Shown here one piece after another: positions 34,121 to 42,317 of a DNA stretch of 64,000 nucleotides. The stretch comes from PALSA-612 sp963742925 (GTDB taxonomy: Bacteria; Actinomycetota; Thermoleophilia; Gaiellales; Gaiellaceae), in the NCBI GenBank assembly GCA_963742925.1, contig CAVUNV010000006.1, positions 214,547-278,546 on the forward strand. Direction: 5' to 3'. Under the pieces are notes generated by a model. That model had not been told where the DNA came from. It did no database searches and saw only the letters and a list, made by a program, of their open reading frames with translations. Both the position numbers and the translations under genes were made by a program. Numbering within the stretch: position 1 is the first letter of the stretch; every line of letters begins with the position of its first letter.

Positions 34121-34545
34121 TACGGTGCGACCTCCACGCCCATGCTGCGCGCCGTGCCGGCGATCACCTTCATCGCCTGCTCGACGTCGCGCGCGTTCAG
34201 GTCCTCCATCTTGGTCTCGGCGATCTGGCGCACCTGCGCCTGGCTCAGCCGGCCGACCTTCTCGCGGTTCGGCTCACCCGAGCCCTTCTCGATCGAGAGC
34301 GCCTCCTTGATCAGCACGGCCGCCGGCGGCGTCTTGGTGATGAAGGTGAACGAGCGGTCCTCGAAGACGCTGATCTCGACCGGGATGATGCGCCCGTTCT
34401 CGGCCTGGGTCTGCGCGTTGAACGCCTTGCAGAACTCCATGATGTTGACGCCGTGCTGGCCGAGTGCCGGGCCGACGGGCGGCGCCGGGTTGGCCTGGCC
34501 GCCCGGGATCTGGAGCTTGATCATCGTGAGGATCTTCTTTGCCAT
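34120..34545 (-). CDS. rplK: 50S ribosomal protein L11
   Basis: L11 (141 aa), in the GTPase-associated centre, needed for RelA activation and the thiostrepton site. KLQIPGGQANPAPPVGPALG, QHGVNIMEFCKAFNAQT and the C-terminal rRNA-binding end with AGTARSMGVEV are canonical. Confidence 0.97.
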   Translation of the reverse strand: MAKKILTMIKLQIPGGQANPAPPVGPALGQHGVNIMEFCKAFNAQTQAENGRIIPVEISVFEDRSFTFITKTPPAAVLIKEALSIEKGSGEPNREKVGRLSQAQVRQIAETKMEDLNARDVEQAMKVIAGTARSMGVEVAP

Positions 34546-34581
34546 TCGATGCCTTTCTAGCGGAACGCCGCAGGCGCTCTG

Positions 34582-35112
34582 CTAGTCGATCTTCTTGACC
34601 TGGTCGAAACCGAGCTCGACCGGGACCTGGCGCTCGAAGATGTCCACGAGCACCTTCAGCTTCTGCTGCTCCGGATTGACCTCGACGATCTCGCCGTCGA
34701 AATCGGAGAGCGGCCCTGAGGTTACCTTCACCGACTCGCCGAGCGTGAACTCGACCTGAGCGCGTGGGCGGTCGCCGCCGGCCGCGCCGGTGTGCAGGAG
34801 ACGGTCGACGTCCCCCTGCGAGAGCGGGACGGGCTTGCCTCCCGGCCCCGCGAAGCCGGTGACGCCGGGCGTGTTGCGGACGACTGCCCAGCTGTCGTCG
34901 TTCAGATCCATGTTGACGAGCACGTAGCCGGGCAGGATGCGCTTCTCGATCTGCACCTTCTGCCCGTCCTTGGTCTCGATCACCTGCTCGGTCGGGACGA
35001 CGACGCGGCGGAACCTGAGACGCTGTCCCATGGAGTCGATCCGGTGCTCGAGATTGGCTTTCACCTTGTTCTCGTGCCCGGAGTAGGTGTTGATGACGTA
35101 CCAGCGAAACAT
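34582..35112 (-). CDS. nusG: Transcription elongation/antitermination factor NusG
   Basis: NusG (176 aa). The NGN domain starts MFRWYVINTYSGHENKVKAN and includes EQVIETKDGQKVQIEKRILP and PGYVLVNMDL. The C-terminal KOW domain contains VTSGPLSDFDGEIVEVNPEQ. There is no long N-terminal extension of the Streptomyces type when the ATG at 35112 (GGAGG upstream) is used; a longer reading into secE is rejected. It lies 16 nt after secE. Confidence 0.96.
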   Translation of the reverse strand: MFRWYVINTYSGHENKVKANLEHRIDSMGQRLRFRRVVVPTEQVIETKDGQKVQIEKRILPGYVLVNMDLNDDSWAVVRNTPGVTGFAGPGGKPVPLSQGDVDRLLHTGAAGGDRPRAQVEFTLGESVKVTSGPLSDFDGEIVEVNPEQQKLKVLVDIFERQVPVELGFDQVKKID

Positions 35113-35128
35113 GTCGGCTTCCTCCCGC

Positions 35129-35479
35129 CTATCGGAGCAGGAGGTCCTGCACCAGGTGCTTGGAGACGATGTCGGCCACCCAGATGAAGGTGCCCATGAT
35201 GATGCAGGCCATGAGCACGACGATCGTGCCCTGGATGGTGTGATTCTGGCTCGGCCACTCGACCTTCCGGAGCTCGCCCCAGCACTCGGCGACGAAGCGG
35301 ATCGGGCCGCCGCGGCGCTCTTCGTGCGAGCGGCCTCCGCGTTCCGGCCGTGCGGGCGGCTCGGGGCCCATCCGGACCGGAGGCTTGGCCCCCTGCCCGC
35401 CGGCGCCCGCAAGTGCCGGCTCGGCCTGTGCTTCCTGCTGCCGACGTGCTCGGCGCTCGGCTCTCGTCTGTCTGGCCAC
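35129..35479 (-). CDS. secE: Preprotein translocase subunit SecE
   Basis: SecE (116 aa), which clamps SecY. The single C-terminal membrane helix follows the conserved amphipathic segment ECWGELRKVEWPSQNHTIQG. The first ~55 residues are a basic, Ala/Pro/Arg-rich extension. GTG start at 35479, 18 nt after rpmG. Confidence 0.95.
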   Translation of the reverse strand: MARQTRAERRARRQQEAQAEPALAGAGGQGAKPPVRMGPEPPARPERGGRSHEERRGGPIRFVAECWGELRKVEWPSQNHTIQGTIVVLMACIIMGTFIWVADIVSKHLVQDLLLR

Positions 35480-35497
35480 GTGTCCTGCCCGGTCTCG

Positions 35498-35659
35498 CTA
35501 CCTGGTCTCGCGGTGCAGCGTGTGCTTGCCGCACCAGCGGCAGTACTTGTTGAACTCGACGCGGTCCGGCGTGTTCCGCTTGGACTTCTGCGTCTGATAA
35601 TTGCGGCGCTTGCAGTCCGTGCAAGCGAGCGTGATTGCGACTCTGACTCCGGTTGCCAT
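35498..35659 (-). CDS. rpmG: 50S ribosomal protein L33
   Basis: L33 of 53 aa: MATGVRVAITLACTDCKRRN, then RNTPDRVEFNKYCRWCGKHT. The four cysteines in CTDC and CRWC mark the zinc-binding (C+) form. The secE-nusG neighbourhood is standard. Confidence 0.95.
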   Translation of the reverse strand: MATGVRVAITLACTDCKRRNYQTQKSKRNTPDRVEFNKYCRWCGKHTLHRETR

Positions 35660-35685
35660 CTCTCTCCGAATCGACCAGGGGACGA

Positions 35686-35759
35686 TAGCGGCGGTAGGAC
35701 TCGAACCTACGACACGCGGATTATGATTCCGCTGCTCTAACCAACTGAGCTACGCCGCC
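35686..35759 (-). tRNA. tRNA-Met (anticodon CAT)
   Basis: Cloverleaf of 74 nt with acceptor GGCGGCG (one terminal G-U pair), D arm GCTC/GAGC, anticodon arm GCGGA-ATCATAA-TCCGC and T arm GTAGG-TTCGAGT-CCTAC; no encoded CCA. The CAT anticodon could also be a tRNA-Ile2 precursor, but the sequence cannot distinguish them here. Confidence 0.9.
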
Positions 35760-35837
35760 CCGCCGGCCGAGTGTAGCAGCCATGCGCTTTCGCCCCGCCG
35801 GCAGGCCTCGTCCGGCCGTTCTTCTAGCTTCCGGCGG

Positions 35838-36014
35838 GTGACACAGGTGGAATCCTGCTGGCGCTGCGGTGCCGACATGCGCTGGGTGCACGGAACGTGG
35901 CAATGCCCGCGCTGCCGGTTCAAGCTGGGTTGCTGTGAGGGCGAGCCGCAGTCCTGCTCCGGGGCACAGCCGACAGGCGCAGGTCGGCCGCGCACTGACG
36001 CAGCAGAGTCTTGA
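35838..36014 (+). CDS. Zinc-ribbon microprotein
   Basis: 58 aa from a GTG start, with paired cysteines CWRC and CPRC separated by 12 residues, then a CC pair. This is a compact zinc-ribbon pattern (C7, C10, C23, C26). No strong ribosome-binding site is visible. The function is unknown; such proteins often bind nucleic acid or act as adaptors. It ends just before the MarR gene, and its stop codon overlaps the MarR operator candidate. Confidence 0.5.
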   Translation: MTQVESCWRCGADMRWVHGTWQCPRCRFKLGCCEGEPQSCSGAQPTGAGRPRTDAAES

Positions 36015-36022
36015 TATCGAGA
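36009..36022. promoter_or_regulatory. Imperfect palindrome, likely MarR operator
   Basis: TCTTGATATCGAGA is a 14-base palindrome with one mismatch, centred 31 bases upstream of the MarR start. Its TTGATATC core resembles sites bound by many MarR-family repressors, so autoregulation is likely. Confidence 0.45.
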
Positions 36023-36046
36023 CATTCGACCTGGAAAGATGAGGGC

Positions 36047-36583
36047 GTGGCGCGCACGGACGAGATCCAGAAGGACCACGTCGATCGCTTCCTCGAATCG
36101 ATCCGCACCGAGCTGCCTCATCTCAACCCCGCGGTCGAGGGCATCGTCGACCGCATCAACGGCCTCAGCCGGCGGATCAAGCGGATGATGGAGGACACGC
36201 TCACCGAGCGGTCGCTGAGCTGGGGCGAATGGAAGGTGCTCGGGCTGCTCCGCCACTCCAGCGATTCGTACCGACGCTCGCCGGGCTATCTCGCCGTGCA
36301 CGCAGAGCTGTCGAGCGGAGCGATGACGAACCGGCTCGACCGGCTCGAGGAGGCCGGGCTGGTCCGGCGCCTGCCCGACCCGAGCGACCGGCGCGGCGTC
36401 CAGGTCGAGCTGACCGCGGCGGGCATCAGGGCCTACGACGAGTCGACGGCGGCGCAGGCGGCGAAGGAGGCGCTCGTCACGTCGGCGCTGACCGTGAAGG
36501 AGAAGGACCAGCTGAACGCCCTGCTGCGCAGGCTGATGCTCGTGGCCGAGCGGCTCGACGCACAGCAAGGCCCGGGCGACTGA
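36047..36583 (+). CDS. MarR-family transcriptional regulator
   Basis: 178 aa from GTG at 36047. The winged helix-turn-helix is at roughly residues 65-130: LSWGEWKVLGLLRHSSDSYR, then LSSGAMTNRLDRLEEAGLVR, and the wing DPSDRRGVQVELTAAG. Flanking helices for dimerisation are present. MarR proteins respond to phenolic or lipid-like ligands, but the ligand here is unknown. It shares a strand and a short spacer (6 nt) with the DUF1992-like gene, so the two may be co-transcribed. Confidence 0.85.
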   Translation: MARTDEIQKDHVDRFLESIRTELPHLNPAVEGIVDRINGLSRRIKRMMEDTLTERSLSWGEWKVLGLLRHSSDSYRRSPGYLAVHAELSSGAMTNRLDRLEEAGLVRRLPDPSDRRGVQVELTAAGIRAYDESTAAQAAKEALVTSALTVKEKDQLNALLRRLMLVAERLDAQQGPGD

Positions 36584-36589
36584 GGATCG

Positions 36590-37123
36590 GTGGACCGGCG
36601 CGATCGGCAGGCGATTCTCGGCGAGTGGGGCGTGCGTGATGCCGACGCCCGCGAGCAGGCCGACGCGGCGCTGCTCGAGCAGGATCTCGAAGGCAGCCCA
36701 CTCCGGGGCAAGCCGCTCCAGGGCCGGCTGCGGAACTTCAGGCCCGCCGTCGACCGCTACGTCGTCTCCCTCGGCGGGCCGCTTCCCTACATGCGGCGCC
36801 TGCGGCAGATCGAGCTCGAGACGGAGCAGCACGCGGAGCGGCTCGCCGAGGCGTGGCGCGAGCTGGCCGCCTCGTGCGACGGCGACGCGGCCGCCTTCGA
36901 CCGGCGCTGGCGGGCGCTCGCCGCGCGCTGGCGCTTCGACGCGGTCAACGACCTGATCGACCGCCACAACCGTTGGTATCCGGCCGAGGCGCGGCTGCCG
37001 ATGGATCCGCGGAGCGGCGACTTCGTGCCGGTCGGCGGGAAGCCGTACCGCCGGGAGCCGCTCGACGCCGGCTGGATCCTCGAGCGCTTCCCGCCCCGGC
37101 TCGGGCTCGCCCGGGCCGCGTAA
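36590..37123 (+). CDS. DUF1992-like (DnaJC28-type) protein
   Basis: 177 aa, hydrophilic, no signal or membrane helix. The N-terminus (LEQDLEGSPLRGKPLQGRLR) resembles the 'G-F-x-x-L-x-G-x-GKPL' mark of DUF1992, and residues near 130 (WRFDAVNDLIDRHNRWYPAE) match its helical end. The function of this family is unclear. The C-terminal PMDPRSGDFVPVGGKPYRRE is extra. The family assignment is by eye and only moderately sure. Confidence 0.55.
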   Translation: MDRRDRQAILGEWGVRDADAREQADAALLEQDLEGSPLRGKPLQGRLRNFRPAVDRYVVSLGGPLPYMRRLRQIELETEQHAERLAEAWRELAASCDGDAAAFDRRWRALAARWRFDAVNDLIDRHNRWYPAEARLPMDPRSGDFVPVGGKPYRREPLDAGWILERFPPRLGLARAA

Positions 37124-37131
37124 GCGCGGAG

Positions 37132-38121
37132 CTAGCGGGGACAGCTGCCCGAGGCGGGCTGCGCGTTCCGCGCGGCGTGCCAGGTGTGGTCGCCGGCGTT
37201 CGTCTCGACGCAGAACGAGCCGTTGCCGGCCGTCCGGAGGCGCACGCCCGCAGGCAGTGCCGTGCCCGCATAGGTGCCCGCAGCCGCGTGACGGTGCTCG
37301 AGCATCCGGCTCGCCTTCGTGAGGCGTGCCTTGGCGGAGTCGTCGTACCTGCTCTGGCGCAGGTGCATGTACTCGGGAATCGCGACGGCGACGGCGATCG
37401 CGAGCACGACCGTGATCAGCCCGAGCTCCAGGATGCTGAGCGGGCTCTGTGCGTGGGCGAGGCGAAGGCCCGGCATGACCCTGTATCCATCGGCCGTGTC
37501 CCCCGTTCGGGTGACCCCCGAACGAGGGATGCCCGGACGCGGCAGCCGGACGATCGTCTCGAGGAACAGCGCCACGATCGAGCCGAGCGCGAGGAAGGGG
37601 CCGAAGGGGAACCCGACCTTCCGCCCCGCCCGGCCGTGCCGGACGAGGATCACGATCGAGGGGACGAGCGACGCCAGGCTCGCGATGACGAGCGCCAGGA
37701 TCACACTCCGCCCGAGCGCCGCGCCCATCAGGAACGCCAGCTTGACGTCGCCCATGCCCATCCCCTGTGGGGAGATCAGGCCGAAGACGAGCAGGAAGCC
37801 GGCGGCGGCTAGGGCGGAGAGCGCCCATTGCGGGCTCGGCTTCGCCACCGTCATGCCGGCCAGGACGAGCACGGACGCAGGCCCGACGACGCGGTTCGGG
37901 ATCAGCCGGTACTCCAGGTCGGTCGCCGTCACCACGACGAGGGCGAGGCAGAAGACCGCCTCGACGAAGCCCTCCAGGGTGGCGCCGAACTCGATCAGGC
38001 AGCCGGCGACGAGAGCGGCGCCGACGAGCGGCAGCGCACGGTAGACGAACGCGGGCAGCCGGCCGGGGCCCCGGTCGACGTCGGGCAGTGTGTACGAGAC
38101 GACTGCGGCGAACAGTCCCAC
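37132..38121 (-). CDS. Prepilin peptidase (A24) fused to a pilin-like domain
   Basis: 329 aa. The N-terminal ~200 residues form a polytopic A24 aspartic protease with both catalytic Asp motifs, VVVTATDLEYRLIPN and GMGMGDVKLAFLMG. The N-terminal Cys-rich methylase region of PilD is absent, as in many short archaeal and actinobacterial forms. From about residue 215 the protein continues into SPLSILELGLITVVLAIAVA then VAIPEYMHLRQ, a type IV pilin-like hydrophobic helix with the Glu, followed by ~75 residues of pilin-like soluble domain with two Cys. An internal Met (VMPGLRLAHAQ) could start a separate pilin gene if a stop has been lost. Confidence 0.75.
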   Translation of the reverse strand: MGLFAAVVSYTLPDVDRGPGRLPAFVYRALPLVGAALVAGCLIEFGATLEGFVEAVFCLALVVVTATDLEYRLIPNRVVGPASVLVLAGMTVAKPSPQWALSALAAAGFLLVFGLISPQGMGMGDVKLAFLMGAALGRSVILALVIASLASLVPSIVILVRHGRAGRKVGFPFGPFLALGSIVALFLETIVRLPRPGIPRSGVTRTGDTADGYRVMPGLRLAHAQSPLSILELGLITVVLAIAVAVAIPEYMHLRQSRYDDSAKARLTKASRMLEHRHAAAGTYAGTALPAGVRLRTAGNGSFCVETNAGDHTWHAARNAQPASGSCPR

Positions 38122-38153
38122 CGAGAACGTTCTCGGCAGGAGAGGCCCGATGG

Positions 38154-39338
38154 TTAAGCGGTGCGTGCCTCGGCCCGGTAGCCCGCCCCCGGGTCGCCGG
38201 CCGCCTTGGCGAGCCGTTCGATCAGCTTCAGCGCCACCCGGCTCGGGCCGCGTTCGGCGCCGGGGTGCTCGATGTCGCCGCGTATCAGCCGTTCGATGGG
38301 GCCCCAGGCGAGCGGCGCGCGGCCGAGCGCGAACGTGAGCCGCGGATAGCGGTCGAACGCGATCTTCGCTCCCCAGGAGGCCGCAGTGCCGAGCGCGAGC
38401 GCATTCGAGAGCTTCTCCGTGTAGCCGTCGAGACGCTGCACGCGGCCCTCGAGGAGATCCGTGATCGTCTCGGCGGCGAGCCGAGAGGAGGTGAACGCTT
38501 CGTACATGCCGTCGCCAGACAGCGGATCGACGAGCCCGGCGGCGTCGCCGACGAGCAGCGCCCGGCCGCGCGCGGCGATCGACCCGGCGGGCCGCATCGG
38601 CAGTCGGTGGCCGCGCAGGCCCTCGACGCTCTCCTCGTCGATCCCGTAGGCGCGGCAGAGGACACGCAGATGATCGCGCAGAGCCGGCCCCTCGCTCTCC
38701 CAGCCGCCCACGCCGACGTTGACGTGGTCGCCCTTCGGGAACACCCAGCCGTAGCCGCCCGGGATCGTTCCGAGCTCGATCTCGGCCAGGCCGTCGAAGC
38801 GATCGCCCACGAGCTCCTTCGCGACGTTGCCCTCGAACGCCACGCCGAGCACGTACTCGCCGCCGAGGCCGAGCGCCTTCCGCGTCGTCCCGTTGACGCC
38901 GTCGGCTCCGACCAGGACGGCAGCCTCGACGGGCTCGCCGTCGACGGTCGCGCCGGCGCCGCTGTCGTCCGCACGCACGTCAGCGACCCTGGCGCCGTCC
39001 CGGAACTCGGCACCCGCGGCGACGGCCTGCTCGACGAGGTACTGATCGAGCCGGATCCGCTGCGTCATCAGCACCAGCGGCGCCCCGCCTCCGCGCTCGA
39101 AGCGGCTCCCGTAGCGCAGGCGCATCCCCATCCGGTCGACGACGTGCTCGACGACCGGGTCGGGCGAGACCGGCAGCTGCCGGACGGCGCGGATCGTCAG
39201 CCCGCCGCCGCAGGGCTTGTCGCGCGGGAAGCGGGCCTTGTCCACGAGCAGCACACGGGCACCGGCACTCGCAAGTCGCTGCGCAGTCGTCGAACCGGCC
39301 GGGCCTGCGCCGACGACGATGGCATCGAAGCGCTCCAC
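38154..39338 (-). CDS. Geranylgeranyl reductase family FAD oxidoreductase (copy 1)
   Basis: 394 aa flavoprotein. The FAD-binding dinucleotide motif is DAIVVGAGPAGSTTAQRLAS (residues ~5-24), then ARFPRDKPCGGGLT, and the second FAD motif GDAAGLVDPLSGDGMYEAF. It belongs to the family that saturates isoprenoid chains, such as ChlP, archaeal lipid reductases and mycobacterial MenJ; menaquinone side-chain reduction is the best guess in an actinobacterium. GTG start at 39338. It is divergent from the PPK2 gene across only 37 bp and paralogous to the gene at 40276. Confidence 0.8.
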   Translation of the reverse strand: MERFDAIVVGAGPAGSTTAQRLASAGARVLLVDKARFPRDKPCGGGLTIRAVRQLPVSPDPVVEHVVDRMGMRLRYGSRFERGGGAPLVLMTQRIRLDQYLVEQAVAAGAEFRDGARVADVRADDSGAGATVDGEPVEAAVLVGADGVNGTTRKALGLGGEYVLGVAFEGNVAKELVGDRFDGLAEIELGTIPGGYGWVFPKGDHVNVGVGGWESEGPALRDHLRVLCRAYGIDEESVEGLRGHRLPMRPAGSIAARGRALLVGDAAGLVDPLSGDGMYEAFTSSRLAAETITDLLEGRVQRLDGYTEKLSNALALGTAASWGAKIAFDRYPRLTFALGRAPLAWGPIERLIRGDIEHPGAERGPSRVALKLIERLAKAAGDPGAGYRAEARTA

Positions 39339-39375
39339 GACCCGGATCGTAGACGCGCTGTAGAGTCGCCCGGCG

Positions 39376-40179
39376 ATGATCGAACGGATCCGCATCGAGC
39401 CGGGCGCGAAGGCAGGGCTCGCCGACCGCGACCCGCGCGACACGCTCGGCCTCGAGAGCAAGGAGAAGGCCAAGGAGCACCTGACCGAGCAGGTCGCGCG
39501 ACTCGAGCGCCTGCAGCGCCGGCTCTCCGCGGAGGCGAAGCGAAGCGTGCTCCTCGTCGTCCAGGGCATCGACGCCTCCGGCAAGGACGGCGTCATTCGC
39601 GCGGTCTTCGAGGGTCTGAACCCGCAGGGCTGCCGCGTCGTCTCATACAAGGCGCCGAACACGACCGAGCTCGGCCATGACTACCTCTGGCGCGTCCACG
39701 CCGCCTGCCCGGCTCGCGGCGAGATCGGGATCTTCAACCGGTCGCACTACGAGGACGTCGTCACCGTGCGCATGCTCAACCTGGCCCCGAAGGAGGTCTG
39801 GAGCCGCCGCCCGGGCCACATCTGCGAGTTCGAGAGGCTGCTCACCGACGAGGGCACGACGCTGGTCAAGGTCTTCCTCCACGTCTCGAAGGACGAGGAG
39901 ACCGTGCGCTTCCGCGAGCGGATTGCCGATCCCGAGAAGCAGTGGAAGTTCCGGAAGGCCGATCTCGACGTGCACGTGCACTACGACGACTACATGGCGG
40001 CCTACGAGGAGGCGATCACGGCGACGTCGACGGAGTGGGCGCCGTGGTACGTCGTCCCGGCCGACCGGAACTGGGTGAAGGCGACCGCCGTGGCAACGCT
40101 GCTCGTGCACACACTGGAGAAGCTCGACCCGCAGTTCCCGCCCGCCGAGCCGGGAATCGAGAGCCTGCGGATCGAGTAG
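39376..40179 (+). CDS. ppk2: Polyphosphate kinase 2 family phosphotransferase
   Basis: 267 aa. Transfers phosphate between polyphosphate and nucleotides. Walker A is LVVQGIDASGKDGVI (about residue 62) and Walker B is IGIFNRSHYEDVVTVRML (about 115). Arg-rich lid residues and KQWKFRKADLDVH follow. Length and the EKLDPQFPP ending fit a single-domain PPK2 of the class that phosphorylates AMP/ADP, but the class is inferred. TAGAGT lies 10 nt before the ATG, suggesting a leaderless message. Confidence 0.88.
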   Translation: MIERIRIEPGAKAGLADRDPRDTLGLESKEKAKEHLTEQVARLERLQRRLSAEAKRSVLLVVQGIDASGKDGVIRAVFEGLNPQGCRVVSYKAPNTTELGHDYLWRVHAACPARGEIGIFNRSHYEDVVTVRMLNLAPKEVWSRRPGHICEFERLLTDEGTTLVKVFLHVSKDEETVRFRERIADPEKQWKFRKADLDVHVHYDDYMAAYEEAITATSTEWAPWYVVPADRNWVKATAVATLLVHTLEKLDPQFPPAEPGIESLRIE

Positions 40180-40275
40180 CGGCACGCGCAATGAGCCCGA
40201 GAGGACTCCTGTCGAGCACTCCCGTGTAGCATCGGGCGGAGCGCGTCCGAACCGTCCCCCGGTCACGCGCGAACT

Positions 40276-41454
40276 ATGCGCGTGAGCAACCGAACGAGCT
40301 TCGATGCGATCGTCGTCGGCGCAGGCCCGGCGGGGTCGACGACGGCCTACCGTCTCGCGCGCGGCGGGGCCTCGGTTCTCCTCGTCGACCGAGCTCGCTT
40401 TCCCCGCGACAAGCCGTGCGGCGGCGCGGTCACCGGCCGGGCCCTCCGCCTCCTCCCGTTCTCGATCGACCCGGTCGTCGAATCGGTGCCCGACCGCTTC
40501 GAGCTGCGCCTGCGCGACGAGAGACGCGGCGCGCAGCGGCTCGACAGCCCCTTCGTCTGGATCACGCAGAGGCGCTTGCTCGACGCGTTCCTCGTCGAGC
40601 AGGCGGTCGCGGCCGGCGTCCGCTTCGAGGACGGCACGCGGGTCGGCGGCGTCGCCGAGACAGAGGACGGCCCGGTGGTCGAGCTCGCCGGCCGGAGCGT
40701 CGGCTGTCGGGCGCTGGTGGTGGCCGAGGGCGCCAACGGCACGACTTCCCGTGCGCTCGGCCTTGCTGCGCCGAGGCTGCGGAATGTGGCGCTCGAGGGG
40801 AACGCCTCGTACGAGTGTGTGCCGGCGAAGCTCGACCGGCGGGGCTTCACGATCGAGATCGGCGCTGTCTCGGGAGGCTACGCCTGGGTCGTGCCGAAAC
40901 GCGACCACGTCAACTTCGGCGTCGGGGGCTGGGAACGAGAGGGGCCCTTCCTGCGCGACCATCTGCGGCGCCTCTGCGCGTCGTTCGGCACCAGCCTCGA
41001 AGACCTGACCGACCTGCGCGGCCATCGCCTGCCGATGGGGGGCCTGCACCGGGGGCGCCTGGCCCGCGGACGCGTGCTCGCCGTCGGCGACGCTGCCGGG
41101 CTTGTCGATCCGTTTTCGGGCGACGGCATGTACGAGGCCTTTCTGAGCGGCTCCCTCGCCGCCCGGGCGACGCTCGACCTGCTTGCCGGGCGCGCTCGCG
41201 ACCTCGATCCCTACGACGAGGCGGTGCGCAGCCACCTCGCTGCCGGTTTCGACGTCTCCTGGCTCGCCAAGCTCGCGCTCGACCGTTTCCCGGGCCTCGC
41301 CTACGCCGTCATCCGCAGCGGCGTCGGCCGGCGCCTTGCCGAGCGCGCGCTGCGCGGAGACGAGCCGGGCGCCGCCGCCGAGCGCCTCGCCCGCTCGGGA
41401 ACGGCTCTGCTTCGCCGGCTCGCGAGCGACGCGACGCTCGCCCGGGCCGCGTGA
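40276..41454 (+). CDS. Geranylgeranyl reductase family FAD oxidoreductase (copy 2)
   Basis: 392 aa, clearly paralogous to the gene at 38154. It shares the FDAIVVGAGPAGSTTAYRLA start, ARFPRDKPCGGAVTG, GYAWVVPKRDHVNFGVGGWE and GDAAGLVDPFSGDGMYEAF. It probably reduces another double bond or another isoprenoid. Its stop overlaps the GTG of the next membrane protein by four bases, so the two are likely translated together. Confidence 0.8.
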   Translation: MRVSNRTSFDAIVVGAGPAGSTTAYRLARGGASVLLVDRARFPRDKPCGGAVTGRALRLLPFSIDPVVESVPDRFELRLRDERRGAQRLDSPFVWITQRRLLDAFLVEQAVAAGVRFEDGTRVGGVAETEDGPVVELAGRSVGCRALVVAEGANGTTSRALGLAAPRLRNVALEGNASYECVPAKLDRRGFTIEIGAVSGGYAWVVPKRDHVNFGVGGWEREGPFLRDHLRRLCASFGTSLEDLTDLRGHRLPMGGLHRGRLARGRVLAVGDAAGLVDPFSGDGMYEAFLSGSLAARATLDLLAGRARDLDPYDEAVRSHLAAGFDVSWLAKLALDRFPGLAYAVIRSGVGRRLAERALRGDEPGAAAERLARSGTALLRRLASDATLARAA

Positions 41455-42243
41455 CCACCGTCCCCGCATCCCTCCGCGCGGATCGGTGGACCACCCGCTC
41501 CCCGGCTGCCTTCTGCAGCCTCATGGTCCTGGTCTTCGGCGTGCTGCTCGCAGCAGACCGGCTCGTCAACCTCACCGGCCAGATCCTGCTCGGTGTGGCG
41601 ATGTGGGCCGTGTTCCTGTCCGCCTGCCGGCCGCTGCCGCTCCGGCTGCGCGTACAGGTGTGCCTCGTGGTGGCCGTCGCCAGCTGCTTCGAGGTCATCG
41701 CCTCGCTGGTCTGGGGCATGTACACGTACCGCCTGCACAACATCCCGATGTTCGTGCCGCCCGGTCACGGCCTCGTCTACCTGACGGGCCTGACGCTGAG
41801 CGAAACGCAGCTCTTCCGCACACGCTCGCGGCTCGATCGTCGGCGCGGCGCTCGTAGTTGCGGTCGGGTGGCTGATCGCAGGGCTCGTCGTCCCGGCCCG
41901 CCCCGACCTCGTCGGAACGATCGGAGCGGGCCTGTTCGTGGTCTTCCTGCTGCGAGGGCGGGCCCCACTCGTCTACGCCGGCGTCTTCGCGGCAGTCGCC
42001 GCCCTCGAGCTGTACGGGACGGCGATCGGCACCTGGGCGTGGGCGGGCGTGATCCCCTGGTGGCACATCCCGCAGGGCAACCCTCCGAGCGGCGTCGCCG
42101 GCGGCTACGTGCTGTTCGACGTCCTCGCGATCGCGCTGACCCCGGCGGTCTACAGGCTCGTGCGTGCAGCCGGCGAGCGCAACTTCGGCAGCGACGCGGG
42201 TCGCCGCCTCCGGCCGCGCCTCGCCAAAGGCGTGTCGAGATAG
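41451..42243 (+). pseudogene. Polytopic membrane protein of unknown function, one frame break
   Basis: About 260 aa over two frames. Seven or so hydrophobic segments are visible. The first half (IASLVWGMYTYRLHNIPMFV then PPGHGLVYLTG) and the second half (YGTAIGTWAWAGVIPWWHIP) share a W/Y-rich turn followed by prolines, suggesting an internal duplication. One extra base near 41817 breaks the frame: the upstream part ends at SETQLFR and the downstream part resumes with HARGSIVGAALVVAVGWLIA. Its coupling to a geranylgeranyl reductase hints at a lipid or carotenoid role, but no known family was recognised. Confidence 0.6.
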
Positions 42244-42317
42244 GGGCGGAGAGCGATGCCTGCCCCCAATCCGTTCGGCGCAACCCCGGCGTCTACCATC
42301 GATAGAAGGAGGCTCGA

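Noticed and set aside
34582..35412. NusG with a long N-terminal extension reading into secE
   Set aside because: The extension is the secE gene in another frame; the ATG at 35112 has a strong GGAGG and matches the family start.
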